Below the pieces are notes generated by a model. That model was given only the letters and a program-made list of their open reading frames with translations. It made no database searches and was not told the origin of the DNA. A DNA stretch of 64,000 nt from contig CM077151.1 in NCBI GenBank assembly GCA_039583875.1, positions 120,319,519 to 120,383,518 of the forward strand. The letters run 5' to 3'. Below are positions 22,742 through 34,442 of this stretch, in pieces; the stretch's first letter is position 1, and each line of letters begins with the position of its first letter. The position numbers were made by a program, and so were the translations under genes. Source of the DNA: Platanthera guangdongensis (Eukaryota > Streptophyta > Magnoliopsida > Asparagales > Orchidaceae).

Positions 22742-25212
22742 TGTAACAGCCCAAATTTCTGAAAAAGGAAATTGTTGGGTGACACGGCCTGGGACACGGG
22801 TGTGTCCCAGGGCGTGTCAGTTGACACGGCCTGCGACACGGGCGTGTCGCAGGGCGTGTCGAGGTTGTGTCGACGATCGGCCTTTGTCTCGACGATTTTT
22901 CTCGCGTCGATGCGTCGAGAGGGGGCACACGGCCCAGGACACGGGCATGTCCATGGTCGTGTCGTATGCTCGACGATTTTGTCTCGACGATCGTCGAGTG
23001 TCGAGAAGTGCGTGTTGAGTGTTGAACACGGCCTGTGACACGGGCGTGTCACAGGGCGTGTCAAATCAGGCGACGAACTCAGCCCGCCGAAGGTTTCGAC
23101 AGGGCGTGTCTTTGTGCTGTGTCTGGGCACACGGCCTGGGACACGGGCGTGTCACAGGCCGTGTGAAGTCTCGGGATGATTTGGGATTTTTTTCACCCAG
23201 GTACACGGCCACAGACACGGGCGTGTCTGAAGGCGTGTTGGTGACACGGCCCATGACACGGGCGTGTCCCATGGGCGTGTCACTGGTTTGGATAAGTCGG
23301 TTGACCACCGCTTGAGGCACAGGGCCTGGCACACGGCCGTGTCAGAGGCCGTGTCGGGTCAAAATCAGTGAGTTTGGCAGAATCGTGGCTGTCAATTCCT
23401 TCAGTCTGGATCCAAGGGCTGAAGCTTCTTCCTCTTTTTCCTTAAAGGCCGAAATCAGGGAAGGATTCTCATTTTTCCTTGGCATTAAGCTTTCTTCAAG
23501 TTAAGAGAGAGAAAGAGAGAGATAAAGGAGGAGGAAGAAGAAAAGGGGGCTGCTGCTGGTGGTGCTGCGGTTTACCGACGAGAGATCCGAAGCCGGCATT
23601 GCGGAGGAATCAATCTTGCGAGTCTTGCAAGCTAGCTTGGAGGTCATGGCACCGAAGCGGTCGTCAAGGGTAACTAATTTTCTTCCTAGCCATGTGAAGG
23701 CTTCCTTTTTGGCATATTTTGTGATTTCCTCCACCAAGAGGTGGCTGGTTTTGTAAATCTTTGGGTGGATGCTTGAAATCCCCTTTGTTAGCATATAGAT
23801 CCGGAAATGGAGTACGGAATAGGCATGCTGTGTGAAGCCCATCTGGACAGGTTGGTCTGGATTGGTGATGTTGCATACGAACCGGAGAAGACTCCGTGAT
23901 AAACGTGTAGTGTAAGGAGTCTATGGGTTATGCCTGCGAAAAGGAGTAGCAGGAAGTACTGGGGTGGTAGCCCAGGAAAATAGCCATGTGATGGTTTTGG
24001 GTCCAACCTGTGATTGAGGCACAGGAAGTACTGGTGGGACCAGGAAAGGCCCTTTTTGTGATGCTTGATGTCGTAGGGTGTCCACCTGTGAAGCGAGTAA
24101 CAGGAAGTACTGGCATGAGAGCTAGGAAAGACCCCTGACATTTGTGCTTGTGCAGTGTCCACCTGTGGAGAGAGTCACAGGAAGTACTGGTGTTCCCAGG
24201 AAAGACCCGTTGTTGCTGTGAGGAAATGGGTATAGAGAAATACCCAGGCTTGAATGCCAAGAACAGGATTGGTGAGACCGACCCGCGCCTTTGATATAGC
24301 CATGAGTACGCTGTACTCGGAGAAGCCAAGGCGATTTGAGCAATGGGGGGTGGAGGATCCGACCTGCGCTATGTCCGTCCGACGTGAGACCAAAAAGTGC
24401 GGTCTGTTGGAGCGCATAGCAAGAGTCTTCGGCCTGCGCGCCATGACACAATGGGGGGCTACGGGCCATCCCGGTGTAGGAAGACTAACTCCGGCTGCAC
24501 GCCATGGAGGAAATGCTCAAGAGAGTTACCATTGGGTGATGACCCTGATACGGTGGTAGGCAAGAGGTTGCCAGAACACCAAGAATGTGCCCTGAGTGCA
24601 CGGACCGTTGGGCCGGGTGGCGAACGGTTGTGATGGCTTGTGTGCGTGAAAGCACATTTTGATGATATAGTTTGCCATACTTGTGATCTAATATGCCTGC
24701 AGGAAAGAATACCGCTGCCCCGAGAGAAGGGGTAGGGTCGTTATAATTTGGTCAGCTGAATGCTGACCGTTGCCTTTGTTTGCCACCGTTGGGTGGATTG
24801 TCCTTGTACAGGTGCTGGAGAGCCGAGCGGGACGCATAGAGGTTGATGTTCCTGCTGGTTTTGCTGCGATTGCTGCTAGCCCTCGAAGGCTAAATGTGTA
24901 CTTTTGTGTGTTTTCTTTTCTTGTGTCCGGCCTGCGCGCCAATTGTTTAGGCCACTGTGTGAAAGCCATGTAAGGCCATAAGGCCAACTTGTTGTAAGAC
25001 ATTCCTATATGATATAAAATGTGGACTTTTATGTTTGGACATTCATGAGGAGTTCAAGTTGTAGTCTAGGCTTCCGCTAGAATGCTTTGTGTTAGGTGCG
25101 ATGCGCGACTCTGGTATCATCCTGTACCTTCACCGACTGTTTTGTGATATATCCTGTGGGGCCCCGGCCGGACCTTCTAGAATATATCATATGAACGGAT
25201 GGGGTTGTTACA
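22742..25212 (+). repeat. Tekay-2 3' LTR
   Basis: Ends GTTGTTACA, followed by target duplication ATAGG. Very similar to 15339-17819. No gene inside. Confidence 0.92.
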
Positions 25213-26615
25213 ATAGGCATGCTGTGTGAAGCCCATCTGGACAGGTTGGTCTGGATTGGTGATGTTGCATACGAACCGGAGAAGACTCCGTGCGAAACGT
25301 GTAGTTTAAGGAGTCAACGGGTTATGCCTGCGAAAAGGAGTAGCAGGAAGTACTGGGGTGGTAGCCCAGGAAAATAGTTGTGGTATGTTTTTGGGTCCAA
25401 CCTGTGAATGAGGTACAGGAAGTACTGGTGTGACCAGGAAAGGCCCTTTATGATGCTTGATGTCATAGGGTGTCCACCTGTGAAGCGAGTAATAGGAAGT
25501 ACTGGCATAGTAGCCAGGAAAGACCCCTGACATTTGTGATTGTGCGGTGTCCACCTGTGAAGAGAGTCACAGGAAGTACTGGGAGGCCCAGGAAAGACCC
25601 GCTGTTGTGCTAAGAAAGTGGGTATCGAGAAATACCCAGGCTTGAATGCCAAGAACAGGATTAGTGAGACCGACCCGCGCCTTTGTTATAGTCATGAGTA
25701 CGCTGTACTCGGAGAAGGCAAGGCGATTTGAGCAACGGGGGTGGAGGATTCGACATGCGCTATGTCCATCCGACGTGAGACCAAAAGGTGCGGTCTGTTG
25801 GAGCGCATAGCAAGAGTCTTCGGCCTACGCGCCATGACACCATGGGGGGCTACGGGCCATCCCGGTGTAGGAAGACTATGAAACTCCGGCTGCACGCCAT
25901 GGAGTAAATGCTCAAGAGATTTACCGTTGGGTGGTGACCCTGATACGGTGGTGGGCAAGAGCTTTGCCAGAACACCAAGAATGTGCCCTGAGTGCACGGA
26001 CCATTGGGCCAGATGGCAAACGGTTGTGATGGCTTGTGTGCGTGAAAGCACATTTTGATGAGATATATTGCCATACTGTGATTTGTTATGCCTGCAGGGA
26101 AGATTACCACTTCCCCGAGAAAAGGGGTAGGGTCGTTATAATTTGGTCAGCTGAACGCTGACCGTTGCTTTTGTTTGCCACCGTTGGGTGGATTGTCCCT
26201 GTACAGGTGCTGGCGAGCCAAGCGGGATGCGTAAAGGCTGATGTTCATGCTACTGTTGCTGCTACTGCTAGCCCTCGAAGGCTATATGTGTTGCTTTTGT
26301 GTATTTTCTTTTCATGTGGCCGGCCTGCGCACCAATTGATTTAGGCCACTGTTTGATAGCCATGTAAGGCCATAAGACCAACTATTTGTACTTGTTGTAA
26401 GACATTCCTATATTGTATAAAATGTGGAGTTTTATGTTTGGACATTCATGAGGAGTTCAAGTTGTAGGATCGGCTTCTGCTAGAATGCTTTGTGATAGGT
26501 GCGATGCGCTACTCTGGTATCATCTTGTACCTTCACCGTCTGTTTTGTGATATATCCTGTGGGGCCCCGGCCGGACCTTCTAGAATATACCATATGAACG
26601 GATGGGGTTGTTACA
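25213..26615 (+). repeat. Tekay-1 3' LTR, second part
   Basis: Resumes the Tekay-1 LTR after Tekay-2 (ATAGG then CATGCTGTG) and ends GTTGTTACA at 26615, where Sirevirus coding sequence continues. Together with 14304-15338 it makes a 2.43-kb LTR. Confidence 0.9.
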
Positions 26616-27353
26616 GAAAACACCTATGGCTACTAATGTTGTGATTGACTCTGATGCACATGGGAAACCTGTGGATCAGAAATTATATAGGGGCATTGTT
26701 GGGTCCCTACTATATCTAACAGCAAGCAGACCTGATATCATGTTTGTCGCATGCCTTTGTGCTAGGTACCAAGTGAACAATAAAGAATCTCATCTAATTT
26801 TCTTAAAAAGAATTTTGAGATATATAAAGGGTTGTCCTTGTCTATGCATATGGTATGATGCTGAGTCAGAATTTGATTTAACTGGATTTTCAGATGCTGA
26901 CTTTGCTGGTTGTAGGGTTGATAGAACAAGCACCTCAGGGACTTGTCAGTTCCTTGGTATGAGGTTGGTATCTTGGTTTTACAAGAAATAGTCTTCTGTA
27001 TCCACCTCAACTCCTGAAGCAGAATATATTGCAGTAGGCAGTTGTTGTTCTCAGATGCTGTGGATCCAAAACCAACTCCTAGACTATGGTCTCAACTTAA
27101 ATAATTCAACTCTCTTTTGTGATAACATAAGTGTTATAGCAATAGCACAAAATCCAGTCCATCACAGTAGGACTAAGCATACAAAAATTAAGCATCACTT
27201 CATTAGAGAGTGTGTAGACAAAAACAAAATTAATCTTATCTATATCTACACTGATTTACAAAGAGCTGATATATTCATCAAACCTCTGGATGAGAGAAAT
27301 CACTATTCCTTATAAATCAGCTTGGAATGATCAATGGAGAAGACTTAGTTTAG
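26616..27353 (+). pseudogene. pol: Sirevirus RT end and RNaseH (copy A)
   Basis: Continues the RT broken at 6842: KTPMATN, then LYRGIVGSLLYLTASRPDI (end of RT, connection). RNaseH follows with Asp in GFSDADFAGC, Glu in STPEAEYIA, Asp in LFCDNISVI and the RTKHTKIKHHF block. TAG at 26989 stands where CAG is expected (KK-stop-SS). A frameshift near 27293 moves the last residues to another frame ending in TAG 27351. Confidence 0.85.
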
Positions 27354-27747
27354 TTTCTGTTTGCACTCGACGAATTATACAGAGTTCATCGAACGGAGCT
27401 CGACGAACTAGGGAAAGTTCGGGAGATATTCGTCGAACGAAGGTCGATGAACTCTCTAAGAGTGAAGTTGTTTTTCGTCGAACGGAGATCGACGAATACA
27501 CTTCAGAAAACTTTCGTCGAACGGAGCTCGACGAAATGTCTTCAACTCTTCCAGCTGAGCTCAACAACTTATTTCAATATCAATTATTTCGTCGATCTCA
27601 GGTCGAAGAATTTCTTATTTTTCGTCGAACAGAGTTTGTCGATTCATATTCCAGAAAATCTTATAACGAGGTTTTCTTCAACCTCCGTCCCGTGCTTTCT
27701 GTTCCCTTTGCAGTTGATCGCTATTTTTCTCTCTTGCAGGTGATTTC
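27354..27747 (+). other. Pol-env spacer with TTCGTCGA inverted repeats and a 3' splice site
   Basis: No gene recognised. From about 27367 to 27650 it carries inverted copies of TTCGTCGAAC / GCTCGACGAA about 10 bp apart, the same TCGACGA motif as in the U3 of this element (42603-43147). It ends with TATTTTTCTCTCTTGCAG (27722-27739), a strong acceptor-like sequence nine bases before the env-position ATG. The duplicate copy is 39056-39448. Confidence 0.65.
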
Positions 27748-30525
27748 ATGGCAATTCAAGCAGGAACCCTAGCTACAATGAAGTTTGACATCGGCTTCGA
27801 TGTCGACTTTGACTCATTTCAACACTCAGACCCGATTTTTTTACATATTCTGGAACTTCTAGAAGAATAGAAACTGAAGAACCTAATGACAACCAGGATC
27901 AAACTATCTAGAACAGAGATTAGAGAATGGGTCTACAGTTCATCAACATCAGAAGAGAATACCCTGACAGGAACAATTGCGGGTAACGCTATAACTCTCT
28001 CTCCCGCAGTATTAACTGAAATTTTTGGATTGAACAATGGAGAAGAAGAACTGGAAATAGATTCTGAGGAATATGATTTAATGTTAAGTTTGATGGGCTA
28101 TGCTGGCAATAATCCCCATAAACTGTTGAAGAAACATTTATCCGCAGAATATAAATTTCTGGCAGCTATTGTTGGGAACGACTTGCTAGGAAAGCACACT
28201 GCCCATGACTACATTACCAGGCATTAATTTTTGGTCATGTGTGCAGTAGTAAATAAGAAATAAGTAGACTGGGCTCAGATTATATTTGATCTAATAAAGA
28301 AAAAGAATAATAAGAAGGAAGTCTGTTTTGGAAGGATCCTAGGGATCTTCCTGAAGGAGAAGGCTGTTGAATCACTGGTCTCCCCGACAATATTCATTAA
28401 TGCCAGCAAGAGTCTCACCTGTGCCTTATTTGGCAGGTGGGAGAAGACTATATCCAAGCCATCCAAGGCTTCATCCTCTTCCACCCCAACTTCTGAAAGC
28501 ACAAGGGCTGTTAGAGACACTCCCCACCCTGCTGAAGAGATCATCCCCACACCTCCATCCCTTCCAGTAACTCAACAGCAATCACGCTCCACAGTTCATA
28601 CTCCCTCTCTTCAACCACATCCACAACTCCAACAACAACTTCAACCATATCAACAACCACAACCCTCTGATCATGTTCCTACTACAGCTACATTACATGC
28701 CACCTCTCCACCAATAGACCTCACTAGATTCCCTTCCTCACCCACCCAGGAATACCATCTGCCACTCCAACACTGGACCCCTCCACCATCTCTTCTGTCC
28801 TTGCTCTCATCAAACCCCTCCTCAAAACCATCATAGCAGAGGCCATTACACCTCTTGCTACTTCCATCTCTACCCTATCTGCTCAAATTTCTGCCCTTTC
28901 TGCTGCCCCCTGTTCATTTAGGGGCCTGGCTCCAGTTGATACTGCAACCGGCAGGGGGAGATGCTTGATGAAGAAGCTGCAGCAGCTCAAGTAGCAGCAG
29001 TCTCAGTTTCAGTTTCAGTAGCTCCATCTCTAGCAGATGCAGAGGCAGTAGCAACAGCAGTAGATACATAGCTTACAGATACAGATTTAATTGATTTAAT
29101 TCAGTTTATTGAGACTGACATGGATATGGAAGATGCAGTCATAGAAGAGTTAATTACTGCTGGTGATTTCATTTTAAATCCCACAGTAGATTTGGTTAAT
29201 TTGTTAAGCATTTTTGATACTGCATACTTGAGATTCTTTCCAGCAGAGTATACTAAGCCATCTTTGGCTATTATCCTATACACCTCACCAATAAGCCCTA
29301 AAGTGGCTAAGCAGCTTAAGGACAACTTTGTGTCTCAAGAGGTTCCTACTTCACCTCTTCCTAAAGTTGTTTCCCCAATTGTCTCTTCCCCTTCAGTCCC
29401 AACTTTGTAATGGATGACTCACCCTTGCCTGATCTGGATGAGTTAGCCAGGGCTGACATTGAAGAAGAGAATAAGGCAACTACTGAAAGCACTGTCACAG
29501 TTATTTCTCCAGCTCCTCTTGAAATTTCTCTTCCAGCTCTAGCTCCAGCATTTACTCCAGCTCCATCCCAAGTTGAGAAACCCATTATATCTGATGAAAC
29601 ACTGAAAAAGCTAGATGCTTTATATGATAATCCACAGGATAGTAGTGATGATGATGATGATGAGGATTCTTATGAGGATGCTAAGAAAAAGAAGAAGCCA
29701 GTATCTAAAAAGAGAAATGCCCTTCCTCCTCCTGCTCCTAAGCCAAATCCAGCCAATGACACTCCCTACTATATTCTCCAAAAGATAACTCCATATAAAG
29801 GGATGCCAGCTTGGATGTGGTTATCCAAAGATGAACAGAAAGAGAGGAAGAGAAGCAGAAGATACTCTCCTCCTCCATCTCAGAAATACAGAAAAGATCC
29901 ACCTCCTCCTCCTCCAGCTGTTGGTGCTTCAGGCACAACTTCCCAAAGATCTACCCAATTCCAAACATATCAGAGACATCAAGGGAGATCTTCTTCTGAA
30001 AGTAGTCAGCATAGGCATTACTCTTTAGGAAAGCAATATCAATTTCAGCATCAACCACAGCAGCAGCATCAACCACAGCATCAGCATCAACAACAGCTAT
30101 CATTCCCTGCAGATCAGAAAGCTGAAAGTCCTAAAAGACCAAATTCTCCTCCTGTTCCTTATGAAGATCCTAAAACAGCTAATACAGCTAGAATGTCTAG
30201 GTTCCAAGAACTAGTAGGCCTTTCTATGATTAATAAGGCCAAAGCTAAAGGAAAGGATCCTTTTGAGTATTCCACAATGTCTAAGTACAGGAAAGAAGAG
30301 CTTAAGAGGTTTGACAAAGCAAACAAGTTTTTCAATGTTGATGACTACATGAAGTTGCACCGAGAAGCAGTTGTCCCCAGAGCCACATCTTTGAAGATTA
30401 TAGGGGCTGCTGATATGACCATGACAAAAGTGTAAGCTTCAGATCCAAACAGAGAAATTGTCTTTACCAAGCCTGGATATAAAGGTAAAGAAGTAATGCC
30501 CAAAGAGAAGAAACAAAAGAAGTGA
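27748..30525 (+). pseudogene. Sirevirus env-position ORF (copy A)
   Basis: Third ORF downstream of pol, the place of the envelope-like gene of Sireviruses. From ATG 27748 one frame can be followed through TAG 27868 and stops near 28225 and 28261; it contains NTLTGTIAGNAITLSPAVL and EIFGLNNGEEE, a pattern I associate with plant 'putative transposon protein'/env-like domains. A Pro/Gln/Ser-rich middle follows, then a Lys-rich and Pro-rich C-terminus with His-Gln runs (about 30040-30100). A missing T near 29406 shifts the frame at TAA; copy B is open there. The end is TGA 30523 after a TAA at 30433. No clear signal peptide or membrane segment was found, so an envelope role is only positional. 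Confidence 0.6.
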
Positions 30526-30880
30526 TTCTAAACTGCTTTACTTCTGTTATGTTCTTATAACTGCTTTCAATTTCTGAACAAAGCTTATGTACATATATAT
30601 ATCTGTTGCATGTGTTATTGATCTCTGCCAGATATATGCTTTCTTGCCTTGTGATTTTCAATTTTGATTTGAGTCTGTAATTAGTGACCTCACCCAAATA
30701 GGGGAGATTGTTGGATCCCTAATAAGATTTGGGATAGGTTCACTAAGTTAGGATCATATGACCCACAATGTATAGCTAGGGTCATGGTTGTGTCCTAGAG
30801 TCTAGGTCAAGTCCTTAAAATCAACATCACATGTACCAGCTTTCAACAAGACTGTCAGAGACTCAAGACTTAGAGTTTCG
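30526..30880 (+). repeat. Sirevirus 3' UTR, polypurine tract and truncated LTR (copy A)
   Basis: Non-coding 3' end with the purine run AAATAGGGGAGA (about 30697-30708), then only the first 172 bp of the LTR (30709-30880, TGTTGGATCC start). At 30881 the sequence jumps to the Tekay-2 gag/protease intron, the junction of the 11.7-kb duplication. Confidence 0.85.
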
Positions 30881-30960
30881 TTTTGCATATGCTATTGTTT
30901 GTATGCTTTGCTTAGTACCCCATGGTTGCGGTTTGTGTGTGTGTGACATGTTTGTCATAG

Positions 30961-33900
30961 GCTTTGTGATGATTCGGGACACGCTGGCGCGAGCATTGTT
31001 TGATACAGGTGCATCGCATTCTTTTTCTGTCTAGTGAGTTTCTTACCGGCTTGGGATACCCAGTCGTACAAAGGCAAATAGCGTCAGAGTGGGTTGCCGA
31101 ATGGTTGTTGGATGCTTGCGGATCAAGCTTGCGATGTGGCGGTTCAGTTCGGAAGTCGGGATTTTTGTTTAACCGCATTTGTTTTGCCAATATCGGAATT
31201 CGATGTGATTTTTGGGATGGATTGGCATGCGGAGCAGCATGCTATGATTGATTGCCAGTCCAAAGAAATCACGTTGGGCCAGAATACCGAACAGGAGACA
31301 AAGTTCGCGGGTATGCGAGGAGTGGGCGGGACGTTGATGTCTGCACTCCAGGTAGTCAAAGCTGTTCGGAAGGGTGCGGAGTGTTACTTTGCACTAATTC
31401 AGGCTGTTGAGCCTAAGGCCACTTTGTGCGAAGTTCCGATTGTGGCAGAATTTACAGATGTGTTTCCCACGGATCTCCCTGGGCTACCACCCCCAGCGGG
31501 AGATTGACTTCACAATTGAGTTGGTGCCAGGTGCGAAACCCGTGGCCCGCTCGCCATATCGCGTTGCGCCTAAAGAGATGGCTGAGTTGAAGGTTCAACT
31601 ACAAGAAATGCTAGAGCAAGGTTATATCTGCCCAAGTATGTCACCTTGGAGCGCGCCTGTGCTTTTTGCAAAGAAGAAAGATGGTGGGTTACGGTTGTGT
31701 ATCGATTACCGTGAATTGAATAAGCTGACCGAGAAGAATAAGTATCATATACCCCGGATTGATGAATTATTTGATCAGCTGGTGGGATCTACCGTCTATT
31801 CGAAGTTGGACCTGAAGTCTGGTTATTACCAGTTAAGAATTCGGGAAGGTGACATTCCCAAAACTGCATTTGGAACGCGTTATGGGCACTATGAGTTTAC
31901 AGTCATGCCCTTTGGATTGTGTAATGCGCCCTCGGTGTTTATGGATCTGATGCACCGTATTTTTCGTGAGTACCTGGATCTGTTTGTGATAGTGTTTATT
32001 GATGATATCCTGGTGTACTCAAAGTCCAAAGCCGAGCATGAGAGTCACTTGCAGTTGGTGTTGAACACGTTGAGGCAAAATCAGCTATATGCCAAGTTCT
32101 CGAAGTGCGAGTTTTGGCTATCGTCAGTGGCATTTTTAGGCCATGTGTTGAGTGGAGCGGGCATTGCAGTGGATCCAGCGAAGATAAGAGCCATCCAAGA
32201 GTGGCCAAGATTGTCTTCCATAGCCGAGGTCATGAGTTTCCTTGACTTGCGGGCTACTATAGACGATTTGTGGAGAACTTCTCACGGATCGCTTTGCCGC
32301 TAACCACACTGACGCGAAAAGATCAGAAGTTCGTTTGGACGCCAGAGTGCGCACGAGCTTTTGAAGATCTGAAGGTTCGGTGACCACGGCGTCGGTATTG
32401 TCTTCGCCATGTAGAACCGATGGCTTTGTGATTTATAGTGATGCCTCAGGGAGCGGCTTAGGCTGCGTTCTTCTGCAGAGCGAAAGGTGATTGCTTATGG
32501 CTCACGCCAACTAAAGGTGCACGAGCGAAACTATCCCGTCCATGATTTAGAATTAGCGGCGGTGATTTTTGCACTCAAGTTGTGGCGACACTACCTTTAT
32601 GGAGTGAAGGTGGAGATCTATACCGATCATAAGAGCCTAAAGTATCTTTTGGAGCAAAAAGACTTGAACATGCGACAACGAAGGTGGTTGGAGTTCCTTG
32701 GGGACTACACTTTTGAGATTCACTATACGCCCGGGAAGGGGAATGTTGTCGCGGATGCCTTGAGTCGGCGAGTTCCGGCTAGAGCAAATTGGTTACAAAG
32801 GCATGATGAACGTCTTATCCAGGAACTGGAGGCATTGGAGATCTATTGTGTTGACAAGAATTCCACTGCCATTGCATGTTTGAACTGGACTGAGGTGCAA
32901 TGTGACCTTGCAGACCGAGTTCGACGGGCAACGGAGTTGGATGAAGATCTCTTGCGCTATGTGAATGAAGGGCCAGAAGGCAAATTCACCTGGAATGACG
33001 GTCTTTTGCGAAAAGAGGGCCGTTTGTGCGTCCCGAATGTGGGGAAATTGAGGGAAGAACTATTATATGAAGCGCATTATACAAAATATTCCATTCACCC
33101 CGGGAGCACAAAGATGTTCAACGATATGAAGAAGCTATTCTGGTGGCCAGGGCTCAAGAAAGATGTTGCCCTTTATGTCTCTAAATGCCAAACATGTGCG
33201 ATGGTGAAGGCGGAATGTCAAAAGCCGGGTGGATATTTGAAGTCACTGCCGATCCCAGTGTGGAAATTTGATGATATTTCCATGGATTTTGTGCATGGGT
33301 TGCCAAGATCGCAGTGAGGAAATGATTCCATTTGGGTGATTGTTGACCGGCTAACGAAAGTAGCACATTTTCTCCCGAACAGGCGGGATGATTCAGTAGA
33401 AAGTTTGGCAAAGTTATATGTTGACCAGATTGTGCGGCTTCACGGTGTTCCGCGGAGCATCGTAAGTGATCGAGATGGGCGCTTCACGTCAAATGATTGG
33501 AGGCTAGTTCACCGACTGTTGGACACGAAGTTGACTTTCAGTACGACCTTTCATCCCCAAACGGATGACCAAACTGAACGTACCAACAGAACAATGGAGG
33601 ACATGCTCCGAATGTGCGCCCTGATTTCGGAAAGAGATGGGAAGATCACCTCTATATGGTCGAGTTTGCATATAATAACAGCTACCAAGCAAGCATTGGG
33701 ATGGCACCATATGAAGCGCTATATGGACGGAAGTGTCGTACTCCCTTGGCTTGGGTAGAAGCGGGCGAAGCGCGGTGTTGTTAAACCAAGAGGTTGAGGA
33801 AGCAAACTCAACCATACGGACTATTCGAGAGAGATAGCTTATTGCTCAAGATCGACAAGCGAAGTACTACAACGCCAAGCACCGGAATGTAGAATTTGTG

Positions 33901-34319
33901 GTTGGCGATTGGGTCTACTTGAAGATCAAGCCATTCAAAGGTGTCTCCAGGATTCGACGATTGAAAAAGTTGAGTCCCAGATATTTGGGTCCGTTTGAAG
34001 TGGTTGAGCGAGTTGGCGAAGCGGCTTTTCGGCTAGCTCTGTCGGCGGACTTGGGTGGGTTACATGATGTCTTTCACATCTCGGTACTTCGGAAGGCCGT
34101 GAAAGATCCAACTCAAGTGATCGCGGATGATCGTGTGCCGGTGGAGTATGGGCTAACAACAAGAGTTAGACCCATCCAGATCGAAGATCGAGCCGAAAAA
34201 CAGTTGCGGAACAAGACGGTCGGTATGGTAAAAGTTCGGTGGGACAACTGCGGCCGTGAAGAACTGACATGGAGCGCGAGCAGACCATGCAAGAAGAGTT
34301 CCTTGAGCTGTTTTTGTAA
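30961..34319 (+). pseudogene. pol: Tekay-2 pol, duplicate copy B (no gag)
   Basis: Same domains as 19254-22618, but preceded only by the last part of the intron, so it has no gag, leader or 5' LTR. Besides the two stops of copy A (TGA near 33315, TAG near 33835), at least eight single-base indels break the frame, for example near 31023, 31046, 31492, 32244, 32381, 32483, 33622 and 34272. RT and RNaseH motifs ([32 protein letters not shown]) remain readable in separate frames. Confidence 0.88.
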
Positions 34320-34442
34320 CCTGTAGCAAGAATGTTGTAACATAAACTTTTATATATATGTTGTCACATTTTTCTTGCAGTTTTCTATTGCCTTTCCTAT
34401 GTCTGAATTTCGAGGACGAAATTTCTTGTAGAGGGAGGGGAT

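Larger units (their letters stand above)
15339..25212 (+). mobile_element. Tekay-2: second Tekay chromovirus nested in the 3' LTR of Tekay-1
   Basis: Complete 9874-bp element of the same family as Tekay-1, with perfect 5-bp target duplications ATAGG (15334-15338, 25213-25217). LTRs are 2481 bp (15339-17819, ending TTATA by C-to-T change) and 2471 bp (22742-25212). Pol has only two stops, so it is better preserved than its host, as expected for a younger insertion. Confidence 0.93.
6843..26615 (+). mobile_element. Tekay-1: Tekay/Del-like chromovirus in Sirevirus RT, itself interrupted
   Basis: TGTAACAG...GTTGTTACA ends. Parts: 5' LTR 6843-9387, primer site, gag, a short intron, pol with integrase tail, polypurine tract, and a 3' LTR split by Tekay-2 (14304-15338 and 25218-26615). 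Without Tekay-2 it is about 9.9 kb. Long LTRs (2.4-2.5 kb) and a chromodomain-like integrase tail fit the Tekay/Del lineage. Target duplication is imperfect: GAAGA (6837-6841, then one extra T) against GAAAA (26616-26620). Pol carries five in-frame stops. Confidence 0.88.
19174..30880 (+). repeat. 11.7-kb duplicated block, copy A
   Basis: From within the Tekay-2 gag/protease intron to 172 bp into the Sirevirus 3' LTR. Its first bases TTTTGCATATGC recur at 30881 and the whole order of elements is repeated with an offset of 11702-11707 bp. Confidence 0.93.

Noticed and set aside
29120..30525. Possible host nuclear protein gene (acidic, Lys-rich, Gln-rich)
   Set aside because: Lies between Sirevirus pol and its 3' LTR, is duplicated with them and continues the env-position frame, so it is element sequence.
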